Shown: positions 35,081 to 49,218, counted from the stretch's first letter. The stretch is 64,000 bases of DNA from Thalassotalea loyana (GCF_030161435.1 NZ_BSSV01000005.1:1-64000); one strand, 5' to 3'. Notes: generated by a model from the sequence alone, not told the origin. Numbers and translations: made by a program.

Positions 35081-36463
35081 ATGACTGAGATGTCATTAAG
35101 CAGCAACACAGAAACAATTGCTGCACAAGCAACAGCACCGGGTAGAGGTGGTGTAGGTATTATTCGTGTATCAGGCCCTTTAGCGTCAAAAGTCGCCGTA
35201 ACCATCTTAGGTAAGCAACCCAAAACACGATATGCAGAATATCTGCCATTTAAAGACCAATCAGGGCAAACCTTAGACCAAGGCATCGCATTGTATTTTG
35301 AAGGTCCTAACTCTTTTACTGGTGAAGATGTTCTAGAACTACAAGGTCACGGTGGACCCGTCATTCTTGATATGCTACTCAAAGAAATACTCGCTATCGA
35401 AAATATCAGAATGGCAAAACCAGGCGAGTTTTCCGAACAAGCATTTTTGAACGACAAACTCGATTTAACGCAAGCAGAAGCTATTGCAGATTTGATCAAT
35501 TCAAGTTCAGAACAAGCTGCCAAAAGTGCCCTTCAATCTTTGCAAGGTAGTTTTTCTAAACTCGTTCACCAGCTTGTAGAAGACGTAATCCATCTGCGCA
35601 TGTACGTTGAAGCAGCCATCGACTTCCCGGAAGAAGAAATAGACTTTCTCGCTGATGAAAAGGTAATGAATGATCTTACGGCGATTATAGATAGTGTTGA
35701 AGATGTTCAAAAACAAGCTAAACAAGGCAGCATATTGAGAGAAGGAATGCGCGTTGTTATTGCAGGGCGACCTAACGCAGGTAAATCTAGCCTACTTAAT
35801 GCGTTGAGTGGTAAAGAGACCGCTATAGTAACAGATATTGAGGGAACAACACGCGATGTGTTAACTGAACAAATACACATTGATGGTATGCCTTTACACA
35901 TTATTGATACTGCGGGTCTTCGCGAGAGTCCAGATAAAGTAGAGCAAATAGGTATTGAGCGAGCGTGGAAAGAAATTAAGCAAGCTGATCGCGTATTGTT
36001 AATGGTTGATTCGTCAAACGATCAAGCCATTGATCTAAAAACCTTTTGGCCTGAATTCTATCAAGCATTACCGGAAAATATTGGCGTCACATTAATTAAA
36101 AATAAAGCGGATATATCTGGCGCAACAATAGGTAAAACCGTTGAGAACGATGAACCTGTCATCACGTTATCAGCAAAAACCAATCAAGGTGTAGATTTAC
36201 TAACAGAGCACCTAAAAGAGATCATAGGTTATCAAGGAAGTACGGAAGGTGGTTTTATGGCGCGTCGACGTCATTTGGTCGCGTTAGAAAACGCATATAA
36301 ACATTTAACAAGCGGAAAGGATCAGTTAGAAGCTTACGTTGCTGGAGAGATCCTAGCTGAAGAGTTGAGGCTTTGCCAACAAGAACTCAATGAGATTACC
36401 GGGGAATTCACCAGTGATGACCTATTAGGTAAGATATTCTCGTCTTTCTGTATTGGTAAATAG
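35081..36463 (+). CDS. mnmE: tRNA modification GTPase MnmE
   Basis: MnmE works with MnmG to place 5-carboxymethylaminomethyl on wobble U34 of tRNAs. The 460-residue protein has the N-terminal folate-binding part ([21 protein letters not shown]), the G1 motif [14 protein letters not shown] near residue 226, [17 protein letters not shown], and the C-terminal CIGK motif with the conserved Cys. A second ATG at 35090 could also be the start; Shine-Dalgarno signals are weak for both. MnmG is encoded 1.1 kb downstream across oriC. Confidence 0.98.
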   Translation: MTEMSLSSNTETIAAQATAPGRGGVGIIRVSGPLASKVAVTILGKQPKTRYAEYLPFKDQSGQTLDQGIALYFEGPNSFTGEDVLELQGHGGPVILDMLLKEILAIENIRMAKPGEFSEQAFLNDKLDLTQAEAIADLINSSSEQAAKSALQSLQGSFSKLVHQLVEDVIHLRMYVEAAIDFPEEEIDFLADEKVMNDLTAIIDSVEDVQKQAKQGSILREGMRVVIAGRPNAGKSSLLNALSGKETAIVTDIEGTTRDVLTEQIHIDGMPLHIIDTAGLRESPDKVEQIGIERAWKEIKQADRVLLMVDSSNDQAIDLKTFWPEFYQALPENIGVTLIKNKADISGATIGKTVENDEPVITLSAKTNQGVDLLTEHLKEIIGYQGSTEGGFMARRRHLVALENAYKHLTSGKDQLEAYVAGEILAEELRLCQQELNEITGEFTSDDLLGKIFSSFCIGK

Positions 36464-36592
36464 TCCCCTGTAAGTTATTTGGTCTAAATTCAGTTGTAAT
36501 AATGATTTGCTCTTTCTAAGTATATGGACAGACCGAAAGACATAGGTATTACTCTTAAACACAACTCGATCACGTAAATTTATCAGAGCATA

Positions 36593-36622
36593 GTGCCATA
36601 GTAACATTCAGTGTTATGGCAC
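36593..36622. other. Hairpin between mnmE and mioC
   Basis: GTGCCATA...AACA pairs with TGTTATGGCAC round a 5-nt loop, 130 bp after the mnmE stop. It lacks a T tract, so I do not call it a terminator. The rest of the 292-bp gap (36464-36755) shows only an A/T-rich stretch with TATAAA near 36711 that may be the mioC promoter. Confidence 0.5.
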
Positions 36623-36755
36623 CTTAAGCTACCAACACAACAAGTTAGAAGCTTTTTATACGCTCTATTAAGAACAACCTTAGAGATGACTAAAGCAGTA
36701 TTTCAATAGGTATAAAATGTTATAGTTACGCTTATTTTAATCAATAGGTGTAACT

Positions 36756-37202
36756 ATGGCTTCAATTCAAATAATCGTCGGGAGTATGCTAGGTGGCTCA
36801 GAGTACGTTGCCGAAGCATGCCAACAAACTTTAGACGAATTAAACCATCAAACCACGCTCCATTTATCTCCTGAATTGTCAGATATTCCCTACAAAGATC
36901 AAATTTGGCTAGTTTGTACCTCTACTCATGGTGCAGGAGAGTATCCTGACAACATACAGCACTTTGTCGATCAGCTCACAGATCAAGAAATTGATCTATC
37001 AACAACGAAATGTATAACGATCGGTCTAGGTGACTCGAGCTACGACACTTTTTGTTATGCAGCGAAAAACATAAATAAACTACTAATATCAAAGGGTTGT
37101 AATCAAATAAAAGAACCTTTATTACATGATATGCAGCAAGATATCGATCCAGAAGAACTATCTTCTCTATGGATAAGCGATCTAAAAGATCAGTTATCTT
37201 GA
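36756..37202 (+). CDS. mioC: flavodoxin-like protein MioC
   Basis: The 148-residue FMN-binding flavodoxin MioC has the phosphate loop region VGSMLGGSEYVA at the N-terminus, TSTHGAGEYPDNI near residue 53 and LGDSSYDTFCYAAKNI near residue 88. E. coli MioC (147 residues) is needed for biotin synthase activity in vitro and its gene borders oriC just as here. AGGTG precedes the ATG. Its transcription runs into oriC. Confidence 0.96.
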   Translation: MASIQIIVGSMLGGSEYVAEACQQTLDELNHQTTLHLSPELSDIPYKDQIWLVCTSTHGAGEYPDNIQHFVDQLTDQEIDLSTTKCITIGLGDSSYDTFCYAAKNINKLLISKGCNQIKEPLLHDMQQDIDPEELSSLWISDLKDQLS

Positions 37203-37321
37203 TCTTACTAATAAGATACCCACATAAAAACGCCATTATGCAAAGCAATGTGGATATCTTTGGTAATAAGTACTGAAATAGATCTTATTATTCAGTTTAT
37301 TAAATTTAATCTAATTTTCCA

Positions 37322-37330
37322 TGTGGATAA
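37322..37330 (-). promoter_or_regulatory. DnaA box R4-like in oriC
   Basis: TTATCCACA on the minus strand, a perfect consensus box at the mioC-proximal side of oriC. A related ATATCCACA is at 37249-37257 on the same strand. Confidence 0.88.
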
Positions 37331-37427
37331 CAAAGGCTTTTGATCAAAGGATATACGCCCATAGATCAACGTTTGATCACAGGATCTGATCTCACGGATC
37401 TCATTGGTTTATAAGGGCTAAAAAGAG

Positions 37428-37436
37428 TTATCAACA
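37428..37436 (+). promoter_or_regulatory. DnaA box R1-like in oriC
   Basis: TTATCAACA, one mismatch to consensus, placed 24 bp from the first A/T-rich 13-mer, as R1 is in E. coli oriC. Confidence 0.75.
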
Positions 37437-37460
37437 GATCAAGACGATCTTAATAATAAG

Positions 37461-37506
37461 TAATAATAAGATCTTTATATAAGATCTTTATATTTAATTA
37501 GTGATC
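37461..37506 (-). other. Predicted DNA unwinding element of oriC
   Basis: Three GATC-headed A/T-rich 13-mers run in one direction on the minus strand (GATCACTAATTAA, GATCTTATATAAA, GATCTTATTATTA) and resemble the L, M and R 13-mers of E. coli. Confidence 0.75.
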
Positions 37507-37600
37507 GTGCTGCTTAAATTAAACGATAATTTTCATTCCAACGATCTAAAAAAAACGGTAGAATACGTGCCCTTTTAAATTAACCTAAGGTAAATGATCA

Positions 37601-39490
37601 ATGTGGTATCAAGACTCATTTGACGTTATTGTTGTTGGCGGTGGCCATGCTGGTACTGAAGCAGCACTTGCAGCTGCTCGCATGGGCTGTAAAACACTTC
37701 TTTTAACACACAATATTGATACCTTAGGACAGATGTCATGTAATCCAGCAATTGGCGGGATCGGTAAAGGACATCTTGTAAAAGAAATAGACGCACTTGG
37801 TGGATTAATGGCAACAGCCATTGATCATAGTGCGATCCAGTTTAGAACATTAAATGCAAGTAAAGGCCCAGCAGTACGGGCTACACGTGCACAAGCTGAT
37901 AGAGCGTTATATCGATCGTTTGTAAGGAGTTTTCTAGAAAACCAAGAAAACTTAACGATTTTCCAGCAGCCATGTGATGATTTGATCATTGAAAATGATC
38001 AAATGGTTGGCGTTTCTACCCAAATGGGACTGCAGTTCAAAGGCAAAACTGTTGTATTAACTGTTGGTACTTTCTTAGCTGGCCAAATTCATATCGGTTT
38101 AAATAACTACCAAGGTGGACGCGCAGGTGATCCTGCAAGTGTAAATCTAGCCAGCCGTTTACGTGATATGCCATTTAGAATCGATCGTTTGAAAACGGGC
38201 ACACCGCCTCGCTTAGATGCGAGAACGCTTGATTTCTCAGTGATGCAAGAGCAACCTGGTGATACACCTCGTCCGGTATTTTCTTTCATGGGATCTCAAG
38301 AGGATCATCCAGAGCAGATTTCATGCTATATCACGCATACCAACGAAAAAACCCATGATATTATTCGTGAAGGCCTAGATCGTTCACCAATGTATACAGG
38401 TGTGATTGAAGGGGTTGGTCCACGCTACTGTCCATCGATTGAAGATAAAATTATGCGTTTTGCTGACAAAGATACGCATCAAATCTTCGTTGAGCCTGAA
38501 GGTTTAACGACGCATGAAATCTATCCTAATGGTATTTCAACTAGTTTGCCTTTTGACGTACAAATGAATCTTGTTCGTTCAATAAAAGGGTTTGAAAACG
38601 CACATATTACCCGCCCTGGTTATGCTATTGAATATGATTACTTTGATCCACGCGATTTAAAGCAAACGTTGGAATCTAAATTTATTCAGAACTTATATTT
38701 TGCCGGCCAAATTAATGGTACGACCGGCTATGAAGAAGCTGGTGCGCAAGGTCTTATTGCTGCTACGAATGCTGCTTTAAGAGTTCAAGAAAAAGATCAG
38801 TGGATCTTGGGTCGTGATCAAGCATATATGGGCGTATTGATTGATGACTTAGCAACGCTAGGGACAAAAGAACCTTACCGTATGTTTACTTCTCGTGCTG
38901 AATATCGTTTGTTGCTGCGTGAAGACAATGCTGACATTCGTTTAACGGAAAAAGGCCGAGAATTAGGCCTTGTTTGTGACAAACGTTGGGCACGATTTAA
39001 CGAAAAAATGGAAAATATTGAGCTTGAACGTCAACGTTTAAAAACAACGTGGGTTCATAAAGATCATCCTGCAAAAGAGCAGTTAAATCCATTATTGAAA
39101 AACCCAATCTCTAGAGAAGCAAATTTAGAAGATATTTTACGTCGTCCAGAAACTCGTTATGAAGATGTTATGGCAATCGAAGCGTTTGGCCCAGCACTTA
39201 ATGACACTCAAGCAGCTGAGCAAGTAGAAATTCAGATTAAATATCAAGGATATATTGATCGCCAAATGGATGAGATTGAAAAGAAAAAACGTCATGAAGA
39301 TACGTTGATCCCTGTAGACTTCGATTACAGTCAGATCTCTGGTTTATCAAATGAAGTTGTTGCTAAACTTACGGATGCTAAACCTGAAACTTTAGGTAAA
39401 GCGTCTCGAATTTCAGGTATTACACCAGCTGCAATCTCGTTGCTGATTGTTTATTTGAAAAAACACGGTTTGTTGCGCAAGAGTGCCTAA
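37601..39490 (+). CDS. mnmG: tRNA uridine-5-carboxymethylaminomethyl synthesis enzyme MnmG (GidA)
   Basis: MnmG is the FAD-dependent partner of MnmE in wobble uridine modification. The 629-residue protein has the FAD loop [19 protein letters not shown] at residue 11, [17 protein letters not shown] near residue 47, [12 protein letters not shown], and DGL-type [11 protein letters not shown] followed by the C-terminal helical domain. It begins just beside the unwinding element of oriC. AAGG lies about 11 nt before the ATG. Confidence 0.98.
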   Translation: MWYQDSFDVIVVGGGHAGTEAALAAARMGCKTLLLTHNIDTLGQMSCNPAIGGIGKGHLVKEIDALGGLMATAIDHSAIQFRTLNASKGPAVRATRAQADRALYRSFVRSFLENQENLTIFQQPCDDLIIENDQMVGVSTQMGLQFKGKTVVLTVGTFLAGQIHIGLNNYQGGRAGDPASVNLASRLRDMPFRIDRLKTGTPPRLDARTLDFSVMQEQPGDTPRPVFSFMGSQEDHPEQISCYITHTNEKTHDIIREGLDRSPMYTGVIEGVGPRYCPSIEDKIMRFADKDTHQIFVEPEGLTTHEIYPNGISTSLPFDVQMNLVRSIKGFENAHITRPGYAIEYDYFDPRDLKQTLESKFIQNLYFAGQINGTTGYEEAGAQGLIAATNAALRVQEKDQWILGRDQAYMGVLIDDLATLGTKEPYRMFTSRAEYRLLLREDNADIRLTEKGRELGLVCDKRWARFNEKMENIELERQRLKTTWVHKDHPAKEQLNPLLKNPISREANLEDILRRPETRYEDVMAIEAFGPALNDTQAAEQVEIQIKYQGYIDRQMDEIEKKKRHEDTLIPVDFDYSQISGLSNEVVAKLTDAKPETLGKASRISGITPAAISLLIVYLKKHGLLRKSA

Positions 39491-39494
39491 ATAG

Positions 39495-40121
39495 ATGACA
39501 TACGAAGTAGAATTACGTTCGCTGATTGAAAAAACTTCAATCGAAGTAAGCGACGAACAAGTTTCACAACTTAGCAAATATGTTGAATTATTGAACAAAT
39601 GGAACAAAGCGTATAACTTAACATCTGTTAGAGATCCAAAAGATATGCTTGTAAAACATATTTTGGACTCTTTAGTGGTTGGTGAGCATTTGCAAGGTGA
39701 TCGCTTTATTGATGTTGGTACAGGCCCTGGTTTACCCGGCATTCCATTGGCTATTTTGTTCCCTGAACGCGAGTTTGTTTTGCTGGATTCTCTGGGTAAA
39801 CGAATTACATTTTTACGTCAGGTTGTTTTCCAATTAAAACTGAAAAACGTCACCCCTGTACAAATGCGTGTAGAAAAATATCCAATAGAACAACCATTTG
39901 ATGGTGTTTTGTCTAGAGCTTTTGCTTCTTTGCAAGATATGATTAACTGGTGCTCACACCTGATTGATGAGAAAGGATGCTTTTACGCACTTAAAGGGCA
40001 ATATCCAACAGAAGAAATTGAATTATTGCCAGAAAACATTAAAGTAACCAATAGTTACCCGCTTACCGTACCAACATTGGATGGTGAGCGACATTTAATT
40101 GAACTAAAAAAAACACAATAG
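39495..40121 (+). CDS. rsmG: 16S rRNA m7G527 methyltransferase RsmG
   Basis: RsmG makes m7G527 in 16S rRNA with SAM; loss gives low-level streptomycin resistance. The 208-residue protein carries HILDSLVV and the SAM loop [17 protein letters not shown] near residue 73, then [12 protein letters not shown]. It follows mnmG by 4 bp, the usual order next to oriC. Confidence 0.97.
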   Translation: MTYEVELRSLIEKTSIEVSDEQVSQLSKYVELLNKWNKAYNLTSVRDPKDMLVKHILDSLVVGEHLQGDRFIDVGTGPGLPGIPLAILFPEREFVLLDSLGKRITFLRQVVFQLKLKNVTPVQMRVEKYPIEQPFDGVLSRAFASLQDMINWCSHLIDEKGCFYALKGQYPTEEIELLPENIKVTNSYPLTVPTLDGERHLIELKKTQ

Positions 40122-40148
40122 CAAAATAAAAATACGTTCGAGGACTTT

Positions 40149-40946
40149 GTGGGAAAAATTATCGCAGTTGCCAACCAAAAAGGTGGCGTTGGAAAAACCA
40201 CTACATCGGTTAATTTAGCTGCATCACTTGCCGCAACAAAACGTAAAGTGTTGTTGATCGATTTAGATCCTCAAGGCAATGCGACAATGGGGAGTGGTGT
40301 TGATAAATATGAAGTTCATGCGACTTGTTACGAATTGCTCATTGAAGAAAACCCAATCGAAGAAGTCGTAGTTAAAAATACTGCAGGTGTGTATGACTTA
40401 ATTGCAGCAAATACCGATGTTACGGCGGCTGAAATTAAACTCATGGAATTTTACGCCCGTGAATTGCGTCTCAAAAATGCGTTAGCTGAAGCGCGAAACC
40501 AGTATGATTTTATCATCATTGACTGCCCTCCTTCACTCAACATGTTAACCGTTAATGCGATGGCTGCGGCTGATTCTGTTTTGGTACCAATGCAGTGTGA
40601 ATATTATGCCCTTGAAGGTTTAACTGCCCTAATGGATACCATTTCAAAACTACAATCAGTGGTAAATAATGATCTTCATATCGAAGGGATCTTACGTACC
40701 ATGTACGATCCTCGTAATCGATTAGCAAACGATGTTTCAGAGCAATTAAAGCGTCATTTTGGTGATAAAGTTTATCGTACGGTGATTCCACGTAATGTTC
40801 GTCTAGCTGAAGCACCTAGTTTTGGTGCACCAGCGATGTACTACGATAAGTCATCAACCGGTGCTAAAGCTTATTTAGCATTAGCAGGTGAAATTTTGAA
40901 AAGAAATGATGTAAAATCAGCGTCCGCAAAATCTAAAGCTAGTTAA
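40149..40946 (+). CDS. parA: chromosome partitioning ATPase ParA (GTG start)
   Basis: ParA moves ParB-parS complexes by ATP-dependent DNA binding. The 265-residue protein has the deviant Walker A KGGVGKTTTSVNLA at residue 11, the A' motif LLIDLDPQGNAT and Walker B FIIIDCPPSL near residue 120. It is a chromosomal (type Ia-like, short) ParA without the plasmid N-terminal HTH. The start is GTG with GAGGA just upstream. Confidence 0.97.
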   Translation: MGKIIAVANQKGGVGKTTTSVNLAASLAATKRKVLLIDLDPQGNATMGSGVDKYEVHATCYELLIEENPIEEVVVKNTAGVYDLIAANTDVTAAEIKLMEFYARELRLKNALAEARNQYDFIIIDCPPSLNMLTVNAMAAADSVLVPMQCEYYALEGLTALMDTISKLQSVVNNDLHIEGILRTMYDPRNRLANDVSEQLKRHFGDKVYRTVIPRNVRLAEAPSFGAPAMYYDKSSTGAKAYLALAGEILKRNDVKSASAKSKAS

Positions 40947-40962
40947 TTTATCAAGGAAAACT

Positions 40963-41856
40963 ATGAGTCCGTCAAAAAGAAGAGGCTTAGGCCGAGGTCT
41001 TGATGCCTTACTTACCAATGCTCCTACTCCACAAGCAAAATCTTCGGACTCAAACCCAGAAGCTGATGTCATCGCAGATGGTCAGTTAAGAACATTACCT
41101 ATAGAACAGCTTCAACCGGGTAAATATCAACCGCGTAAAGATATGTCGCCTGATGCTTTAGAAGAATTATCTGATTCAATTAAAGCACAAGGTGTCATTC
41201 AGCCTGTCGTCGTAAGGGCTGTTGATAATGATAAGTTTGAAATTATTGCGGGTGAACGCCGCTGGCGTGCTGCACAACTTGCACAACTCGATGAAATCCC
41301 GTGTTTAATTAAAAACGTGCAAGATGAAGCTGCAGTAGCAATCGCGTTAATTGAGAATATTCAACGTGAAGATCTAAATGCTATGGAAGAAGCGATAGCT
41401 TTGGAACGTTTATTGACTGAGTTTGAATTAACGCACCAAGAAGTAGCAGATGCAGTTGGTAAATCTCGTACAACGGTTTCAAACCTCCTACGTTTGAACA
41501 ACTTAAATGAAGAAGTAAAAACCTTGTTGGAGCACGGCGATTTAGAAATGGGCCATGCTCGCGCCTTATTAGCATTAGAAGATGATATTCAAACAAACAC
41601 TGCTAGAACTGTTGTCGCAAAAGAGCTAACAGTACGTGAAACAGAAGCGCTAATTAAAAAGGTGTTAACGCCTGAGCAACCTAAGGTTGAAAAGGTAAAA
41701 GACCCAGATACACAGTCATTGGAGCAAAACCTGACGGAAAAACTCGGTTCTCAAGTGACTATAAATCACAATAAAAAAGGTAAAGGAAAACTTGTTATTT
41801 CGTATGCTGATCTTGCCGAGCTCGATTCAATTGTTTCTCGTTTCGGGTCATTTTAG
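40963..41856 (+). CDS. parB: chromosome partitioning protein ParB
   Basis: ParB binds parS and spreads as a CTP-dependent clamp. The 297-residue protein has the N-terminal RGLGRGLDALL motif that contacts ParA, the CTPase segment with GERRWRAAQLA near residue 94 and ENIQREDLNAMEEA, the HTH (LTHQEVADAVGKSRTTVSNLLRL) near residue 150, and a C-terminal dimer domain. Its likely targets are the two parS sites in recF. Confidence 0.97.
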   Translation: MSPSKRRGLGRGLDALLTNAPTPQAKSSDSNPEADVIADGQLRTLPIEQLQPGKYQPRKDMSPDALEELSDSIKAQGVIQPVVVRAVDNDKFEIIAGERRWRAAQLAQLDEIPCLIKNVQDEAAVAIALIENIQREDLNAMEEAIALERLLTEFELTHQEVADAVGKSRTTVSNLLRLNNLNEEVKTLLEHGDLEMGHARALLALEDDIQTNTARTVVAKELTVRETEALIKKVLTPEQPKVEKVKDPDTQSLEQNLTEKLGSQVTINHNKKGKGKLVISYADLAELDSIVSRFGSF

Positions 41857-41910
41857 CGAATAAATATGCAGGTTTTATAGCTATTCATATTTATAGTGAA
41901 TATTTGTTTT

Positions 41911-41937
41911 AAAAAGGGGCGTTTAACGCCCCTTTTT
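41911..41937. terminator. Terminator of parAB
   Basis: AAAAAGGGGCG and CGCCCCTTTTT pair perfectly round a 5-nt loop; the T tract follows on the plus strand. It separates mnmG-rsmG-parAB from the atp operon. Confidence 0.95.
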
Positions 41938-41961
41938 GCGAAAATGAAATGCCCTATTTTG

Positions 41962-41989
41962 TTGCAAAAAAAGCGTAAACCAGTATACT
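41962..41989 (+). promoter_or_regulatory. atp operon promoter
   Basis: TTGCAA (41962-41967), a 16-bp spacer and TATACT (41984-41989) lie 81 bp upstream of atpI and just after the parB terminator. Confidence 0.7.
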
Positions 41990-42069
41990 TGCGCTGACTT
42001 TTTTTAAGATTAATTTTTTCTTAAAAAATAGGTAGTCACTACGAAGTTTTTACTAGTTGATAATCAGTT

Positions 42070-42465
42070 ATGAACAAGCTAGCTCAAAAGGGCCGAAAAA
42101 TTGCCATAAGGCAGTTAAAAATAACACTGATTATTATAGTGTTATCAACAATAGTGACTTTTTTTATGTTTGGCTTTTCTCATGCTCAATCAGCCGCGTT
42201 AGGCGGAATTGTAGCGCTTATCCCAAACATGTTATTTGCCTACAAAGCGTTTCAGTACGCAGGGGCAAATGCTGCTAGAAAGGTAGTTGATGCCTTCAAC
42301 AGCGGCGTGAAATTGAAATTAGTATTATCGGCAGTGTTGTTTGCATTGTGTTTTAAGTTTATCGAGAACTTACAACTGCCTGCTTTTTTCATAACGTATT
42401 TTTTAGCGATGTTTGCTCCTTTTGTGCAGGCGGTCGCAAACGGTTTTACTATTAATCAACAATAA
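42070..42465 (+). CDS. atpI: ATP synthase accessory protein AtpI
   Basis: AtpI helps assemble the c-ring. The 131-residue protein has four predicted transmembrane helices and a basic N-terminus, and it is the first gene of the atp operon, where atpI belongs. Sequence conservation is low in the family, so the call rests on length, topology and position. Confidence 0.9.
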   Translation: MNKLAQKGRKIAIRQLKITLIIIVLSTIVTFFMFGFSHAQSAALGGIVALIPNMLFAYKAFQYAGANAARKVVDAFNSGVKLKLVLSAVLFALCFKFIENLQLPAFFITYFLAMFAPFVQAVANGFTINQQ

Positions 42466-42474
42466 TTGGGATAA

Positions 42475-43302
<828 letters not shown>

Positions 43303-43305
<3 letters not shown>

Positions 43306-43392
43306 CTCTTCGGGATAGAGTTAGGCGGCCATATTTGTTTTTTATAGAACAAATATGGTCAAAGAACCCGAAGGGTTTAGGACAGGATGTCC
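43303..43392 (+). other. Array of four RNA hairpins between atpB and atpE
   Basis: Four consecutive stems lie in the 145-nt spacer. Hairpin 1 is TAACTC/GAGTTA (43303-43323), hairpin 2 is a 13-bp stem with one G-T pair (43327-43339 with 43348-43360), hairpin 3 is AACCC-GAA-GGGTT (43365-43377), hairpin 4 is GGACA-GGA-TGTCC (43380-43392). Hairpin 4 displays CAGGATG with GGA in the loop, the CsrA/RsmA recognition form, 58 nt upstream of the atpE ATG. The array probably tunes stability, processing or translation of the mRNA; that is inference. Confidence 0.65.
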
Positions 43393-43438
43393 AACAAGAA
43401 TTTATTAATTTTTAACTTTATAACTTACTTTAAAATAA

Positions 43439-43669
<231 letters not shown>

Positions 43670-43717
43670 TCAACTAGCTATTTTTCATTTCGCGAATAAA
43701 TTATAGGAGGTACACAA

Positions 43718-44188
43718 ATGAACATTAACGTTACCTTAATCGGTGAATTAATCGCATTTGTCGTATTTGTATTATTCTGTATGAAGTACGTATGGCCGCC
43801 ATTAATGGCAGCTATTGAAGAACGTCAGAAAACTATTGCTGATGGTCTTGCGGCTTCTGACCGTGCAGCCAAAGAGCTTGAATTAGCTCAAGGTAAAGCG
43901 ACTGCTCAATTAAAAGAAGCAAAAGCGCAAGCAGCTGAGATTATCGAAGCAGCTAAAAAGCGTGAAGCTCAATTAATTGACGAAGCTTCTGAAAAAGCAC
44001 AAGCAGAGCGTGAGAAAATCATCGCTTCTGGTCATGCAGAAATTGAGTCTGAACGCAACCGCGCGAAAGAAGAGTTACGTCAACAAGTAGCTGTTCTTGC
44101 TGTAGCTGGTGCCGAGAAAATTCTTGAGCGTTCAATTGATGCCGCTGAGCACAGCGACATCTTAGATAAACTTGTCGCTGAGCTTTAA
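43718..44188 (+). CDS. atpF: ATP synthase subunit b
   Basis: The 156-residue peripheral stalk subunit has one N-terminal membrane helix (about residues 5-25) ending in KYVWPPL, and then a long charged coiled coil rich in Ala, Glu and Lys. Length equals that of E. coli AtpF. AGGAGG lies before the ATG. Confidence 0.98.
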   Translation: MNINVTLIGELIAFVVFVLFCMKYVWPPLMAAIEERQKTIADGLAASDRAAKELELAQGKATAQLKEAKAQAAEIIEAAKKREAQLIDEASEKAQAEREKIIASGHAEIESERNRAKEELRQQVAVLAVAGAEKILERSIDAAEHSDILDKLVAEL

Positions 44189-44201
44189 GGGGTAAAGCAC
44201 T

Positions 44202-44735
44202 ATGTCTGAATTGACAACAGTTGCTCGTCCTTATGCTAAAGCAGCGTTCGATTATGCTGTAGAAGCAAAGGCAGTAGATAGCTGGCTAGAAATGCTAGTG
44301 TTTGCTGCTGAAGTATCGCAAAACGAAACGATGCAAACTTACCTTTCAGGTGGTGTATCGGTAGAACAAGCAACAGACTTGTTCATCAACGTTTGTGGCG
44401 AACAGCTAGACAGCAATGGTCAAAACTTTATTAAAGTTTTAGCCGAAAACGAACGTCTGTTGGTGCTACCACAGGTGGTTACTCAATTTAGCGAATTAAA
44501 AGCTGAATTTGAGAAAGAAGTCACTGTGGATGTAACCTCTGCTGTTGAATTATCAGCAGAACAACAAACTACATTAAGCGCCGCGCTTGAAAAGCGTTTG
44601 GCTCGTAAAGTAAAGCTCAATTGTGTGGTTGATACTAACGTTGTGTCAGGTCTTGTTATCAAGGCTGGTGACATGGTAATTGATGGTTCAGTTAGAGGTA
44701 AATTGAACCGTTTAGCATCAACGATACAATCTTAA
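44202..44735 (+). CDS. atpH: ATP synthase subunit delta
   Basis: The 177-residue delta subunit joins F1 to the b stalk. It begins [17 protein letters not shown] and ends with the conserved [22 protein letters not shown] block. It lies 13 bp after atpF. Confidence 0.98.
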   Translation: MSELTTVARPYAKAAFDYAVEAKAVDSWLEMLVFAAEVSQNETMQTYLSGGVSVEQATDLFINVCGEQLDSNGQNFIKVLAENERLLVLPQVVTQFSELKAEFEKEVTVDVTSAVELSAEQQTTLSAALEKRLARKVKLNCVVDTNVVSGLVIKAGDMVIDGSVRGKLNRLASTIQS

Positions 44736-44749
44736 CTGGGGAACAGAGC

Positions 44750-46291
44750 ATGCAACTGAATTCCACTGAAATCGCTGAACTGATCAAAAAACGTATTGAA
44801 CAGTTTGACGTAGTTAGTGAAGCTCGTAATGAAGGTACTATCGTTTCAGTAACTGACGGTATCATTCGCATCCACGGTCTTGCTGATGTAATGCAAGGTG
44901 AGATGATCGAACTTCCAGGCAATCGTTACGCTATCGCGTTAAACCTTGACCGTGATTCGGTAGGTGCGGTAGTTATGGGTCCTTACGCTGACCTTGCCGA
45001 AGGCGTAAAAGTTAAAGGTACTGGCCGTATTTTAGAAGTACCAGTAGGTCGTGGCTTATTAGGCCGCGTAGTAAACACTCTTGGTGAGCCAATCGACGGT
45101 AAAGGTCCAATCGACAACGATGGCTTTGCTCCTGTTGAAGTTGTAGCACCAGGTGTTATCGATCGTAAGTCTGTTGATGAGCCAGTACAAACTGGTATCA
45201 AATCAATCGACTCAATGATTCCAATCGGTCGTGGTCAGCGTGAGCTTATCATCGGTGACCGTCAGGTTGGTAAATCTGCGATCGCATTAGATGCAATCAT
45301 TAACCAGAAAAACACTGGTATTAAGTCAATCTACGTAGCTGTTGGTCAAAAAGCATCAACTGTTGCTAACGTAGTACGTAGCTTAGAAGAGCACGGCGCA
45401 TTAGAAAACACTATCGTTGTTGTTGCGTCTGCATCAGAAGCTGCTGCACTTCAATACTTAGCACCATACTCTGGTTGTACAATGGGTGAATACTTCCGTG
45501 ATCGCGGTGAAGATGCGTTAATCGTATATGATGATTTATCTAAGCAAGCTGTTGCTTACCGTCAAATCTCATTACTTTTACGTCGTCCACCAGGTCGTGA
45601 AGCATACCCAGGTGACGTTTTCTACCTTCACTCACGTCTACTAGAGCGTGCTGCTCGTGTAAACGAAGACTACGTAGAGCGTTTCACTAACGGTGAAGTT
45701 AAAGGCCAAACTGGTTCATTAACTGCGTTACCGATTATCGAAACACAAGCGGGTGACGTTTCTGCATTCGTACCAACTAACGTAATTTCAATTACCGATG
45801 GTCAAATCTTCCTAGAGTCTGATTTATTCAACTCAGGTATTCGTCCAGCGGTTAACGCAGGTATCTCGGTATCTCGTGTTGGTGGTGCTGCACAAACGAA
45901 AATCATCAAGAAACTTGGTGGTGGTATCCGTTTAGCATTGGCTCAGTACGCTGAATTAGCGGCATTCGCTCAATTCGCATCTGACCTTGATGACGCAACA
46001 CGTGCACAGTTAGAGCACGGTCAACGTGTAACTGAATTGATGAAGCAAAAGCAATTCAGCCCGTTATCTGTTGCTGAAACAGCTGTTTCATTATTCGCTG
46101 CTGAAAAAGGCTACTTAAACGATATCGCAATCGATAAAGTTGTAGACTTCGAAGCTGCATTATTATCATACGTTAATAATGAACAAGCTGAGTTGATGGC
46201 TAAAATCAACGAAAAGGGTGATTACAACGCTGATATCGAAGCAGGTTTAGCAAAAGCTATTGAAACTTTCAAAGCTACGCAAACTTGGTAA
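44750..46291 (+). CDS. atpA: ATP synthase subunit alpha
   Basis: The 513-residue alpha subunit has the non-catalytic Walker [14 protein letters not shown] near residue 169, [17 protein letters not shown] with Walker B, and the family motif [22 protein letters not shown]. It lies 14 bp after atpH. Confidence 0.99.
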   Translation: MQLNSTEIAELIKKRIEQFDVVSEARNEGTIVSVTDGIIRIHGLADVMQGEMIELPGNRYAIALNLDRDSVGAVVMGPYADLAEGVKVKGTGRILEVPVGRGLLGRVVNTLGEPIDGKGPIDNDGFAPVEVVAPGVIDRKSVDEPVQTGIKSIDSMIPIGRGQRELIIGDRQVGKSAIALDAIINQKNTGIKSIYVAVGQKASTVANVVRSLEEHGALENTIVVVASASEAAALQYLAPYSGCTMGEYFRDRGEDALIVYDDLSKQAVAYRQISLLLRRPPGREAYPGDVFYLHSRLLERAARVNEDYVERFTNGEVKGQTGSLTALPIIETQAGDVSAFVPTNVISITDGQIFLESDLFNSGIRPAVNAGISVSRVGGAAQTKIIKKLGGGIRLALAQYAELAAFAQFASDLDDATRAQLEHGQRVTELMKQKQFSPLSVAETAVSLFAAEKGYLNDIAIDKVVDFEAALLSYVNNEQAELMAKINEKGDYNADIEAGLAKAIETFKATQTW

Positions 46292-46319
46292 TTAGTTAAC
46301 CTTTTCGGAGAGAATAGTC

Positions 46320-48609
<2,290 letters not shown>

Positions 48610-48640
48610 TTTAGCTTTTCGGAGCAATTAGGAGGTCACA

Positions 48641-49063
48641 ATGGCAGCAATGACTGTAAATCTGAATGTAGTAAGTGCTGAAGAAGAGTTATTCTCTGGT
48701 AGCATTGAGTCATTACAGATCACTGGTAGCGAAGGTGAGTTAGGTGTAATGCCTGGTCACGCACCTTTGCTGACCTCACTAAAACCTGGTATGGCTCGCA
48801 TTGTCAAGAAAGGTGGTGAAGAGGAAGTTCTTTACTTATCTGGCGGCATGTTAGAAGTTCAACCAAACAATGTAACTGTGTTAGCTGACGTAGCAACACG
48901 TGTTGCAGACTTAGATGAACAAGAAGCTGAAGAAGCTAAACGCCGTGCTGAAGAGCACTTGAATAATCAAGGTGGCGATGTAGATTACGCAGAGGCTGCT
49001 TCTGAATTAGCGCGCGCGGTTGCACAATTACGTGTAATCCAAGCGGCTAAGAAAAAAGTCTAA
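48641..49063 (+). CDS. atpC: ATP synthase subunit epsilon
   Basis: The 140-residue epsilon subunit has the N-terminal beta-sandwich ([34 protein letters not shown]) and a C-terminal helical hairpin involved in ATPase inhibition. TTAGGAGG lies before the ATG. It closes the atp operon. Confidence 0.98.
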   Translation: MAAMTVNLNVVSAEEELFSGSIESLQITGSEGELGVMPGHAPLLTSLKPGMARIVKKGGEEEVLYLSGGMLEVQPNNVTVLADVATRVADLDEQEAEEAKRRAEEHLNNQGGDVDYAEAASELARAVAQLRVIQAAKKKV

Positions 49064-49097
49064 AAGCTATATCAAACACTAGTTTTAGTGAATAATA

Positions 49098-49133
49098 AAC
49101 GAGTCTTCACGATGTGTAGGCTCGTTTTTTTTT
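49098..49133 (+). terminator. Terminator of the atp operon
   Basis: AACGAG (49098-49103) pairs with CTCGTT (49121-49126), extended by an inner CT/AG pair, and is followed by a long T run. It lies 35 bp after the atpC stop. Confidence 0.88.
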
Positions 49134-49218
49134 GCGTAAAATTTAACTCAAAATTCATAGGCAATCCACGCCAAAACTCGATACAATATCGTTAATAAAT
49201 ATAATTAATGGAATAGTA

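Larger units (their letters stand above)
37203..37560. other. Replication origin oriC
   Basis: The 398-bp gap between mioC and mnmG contains the main origin. Twelve GATC sites fall between 37281 and 37506, far above chance for 226 bp, as expected for Dam/SeqA control. A perfect DnaA box on the minus strand (37322-37330) matches R4, and TTATCAACA on the plus strand (37428-37436) matches R1, in the same relative orientation as in E. coli. On the mnmG side lie three GATC-led A/T-rich 13-mers on the minus strand (37461-37473, 37474-37486, 37494-37506), the likely unwinding element. A GATCAA-CGT-TTGATC palindrome is at 37364-37378. Confidence 0.9.

Noticed and set aside
36593-36622. Rho-independent terminator of mnmE
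   Set aside because: The hairpin is good but no T tract follows on either strand, so it is listed only as a hairpin.
42057-42278. Small gene overlapping atpI
   Set aside because: It lies in another frame of atpI, has no recognisable domain, and AtpI itself is clearly coding.
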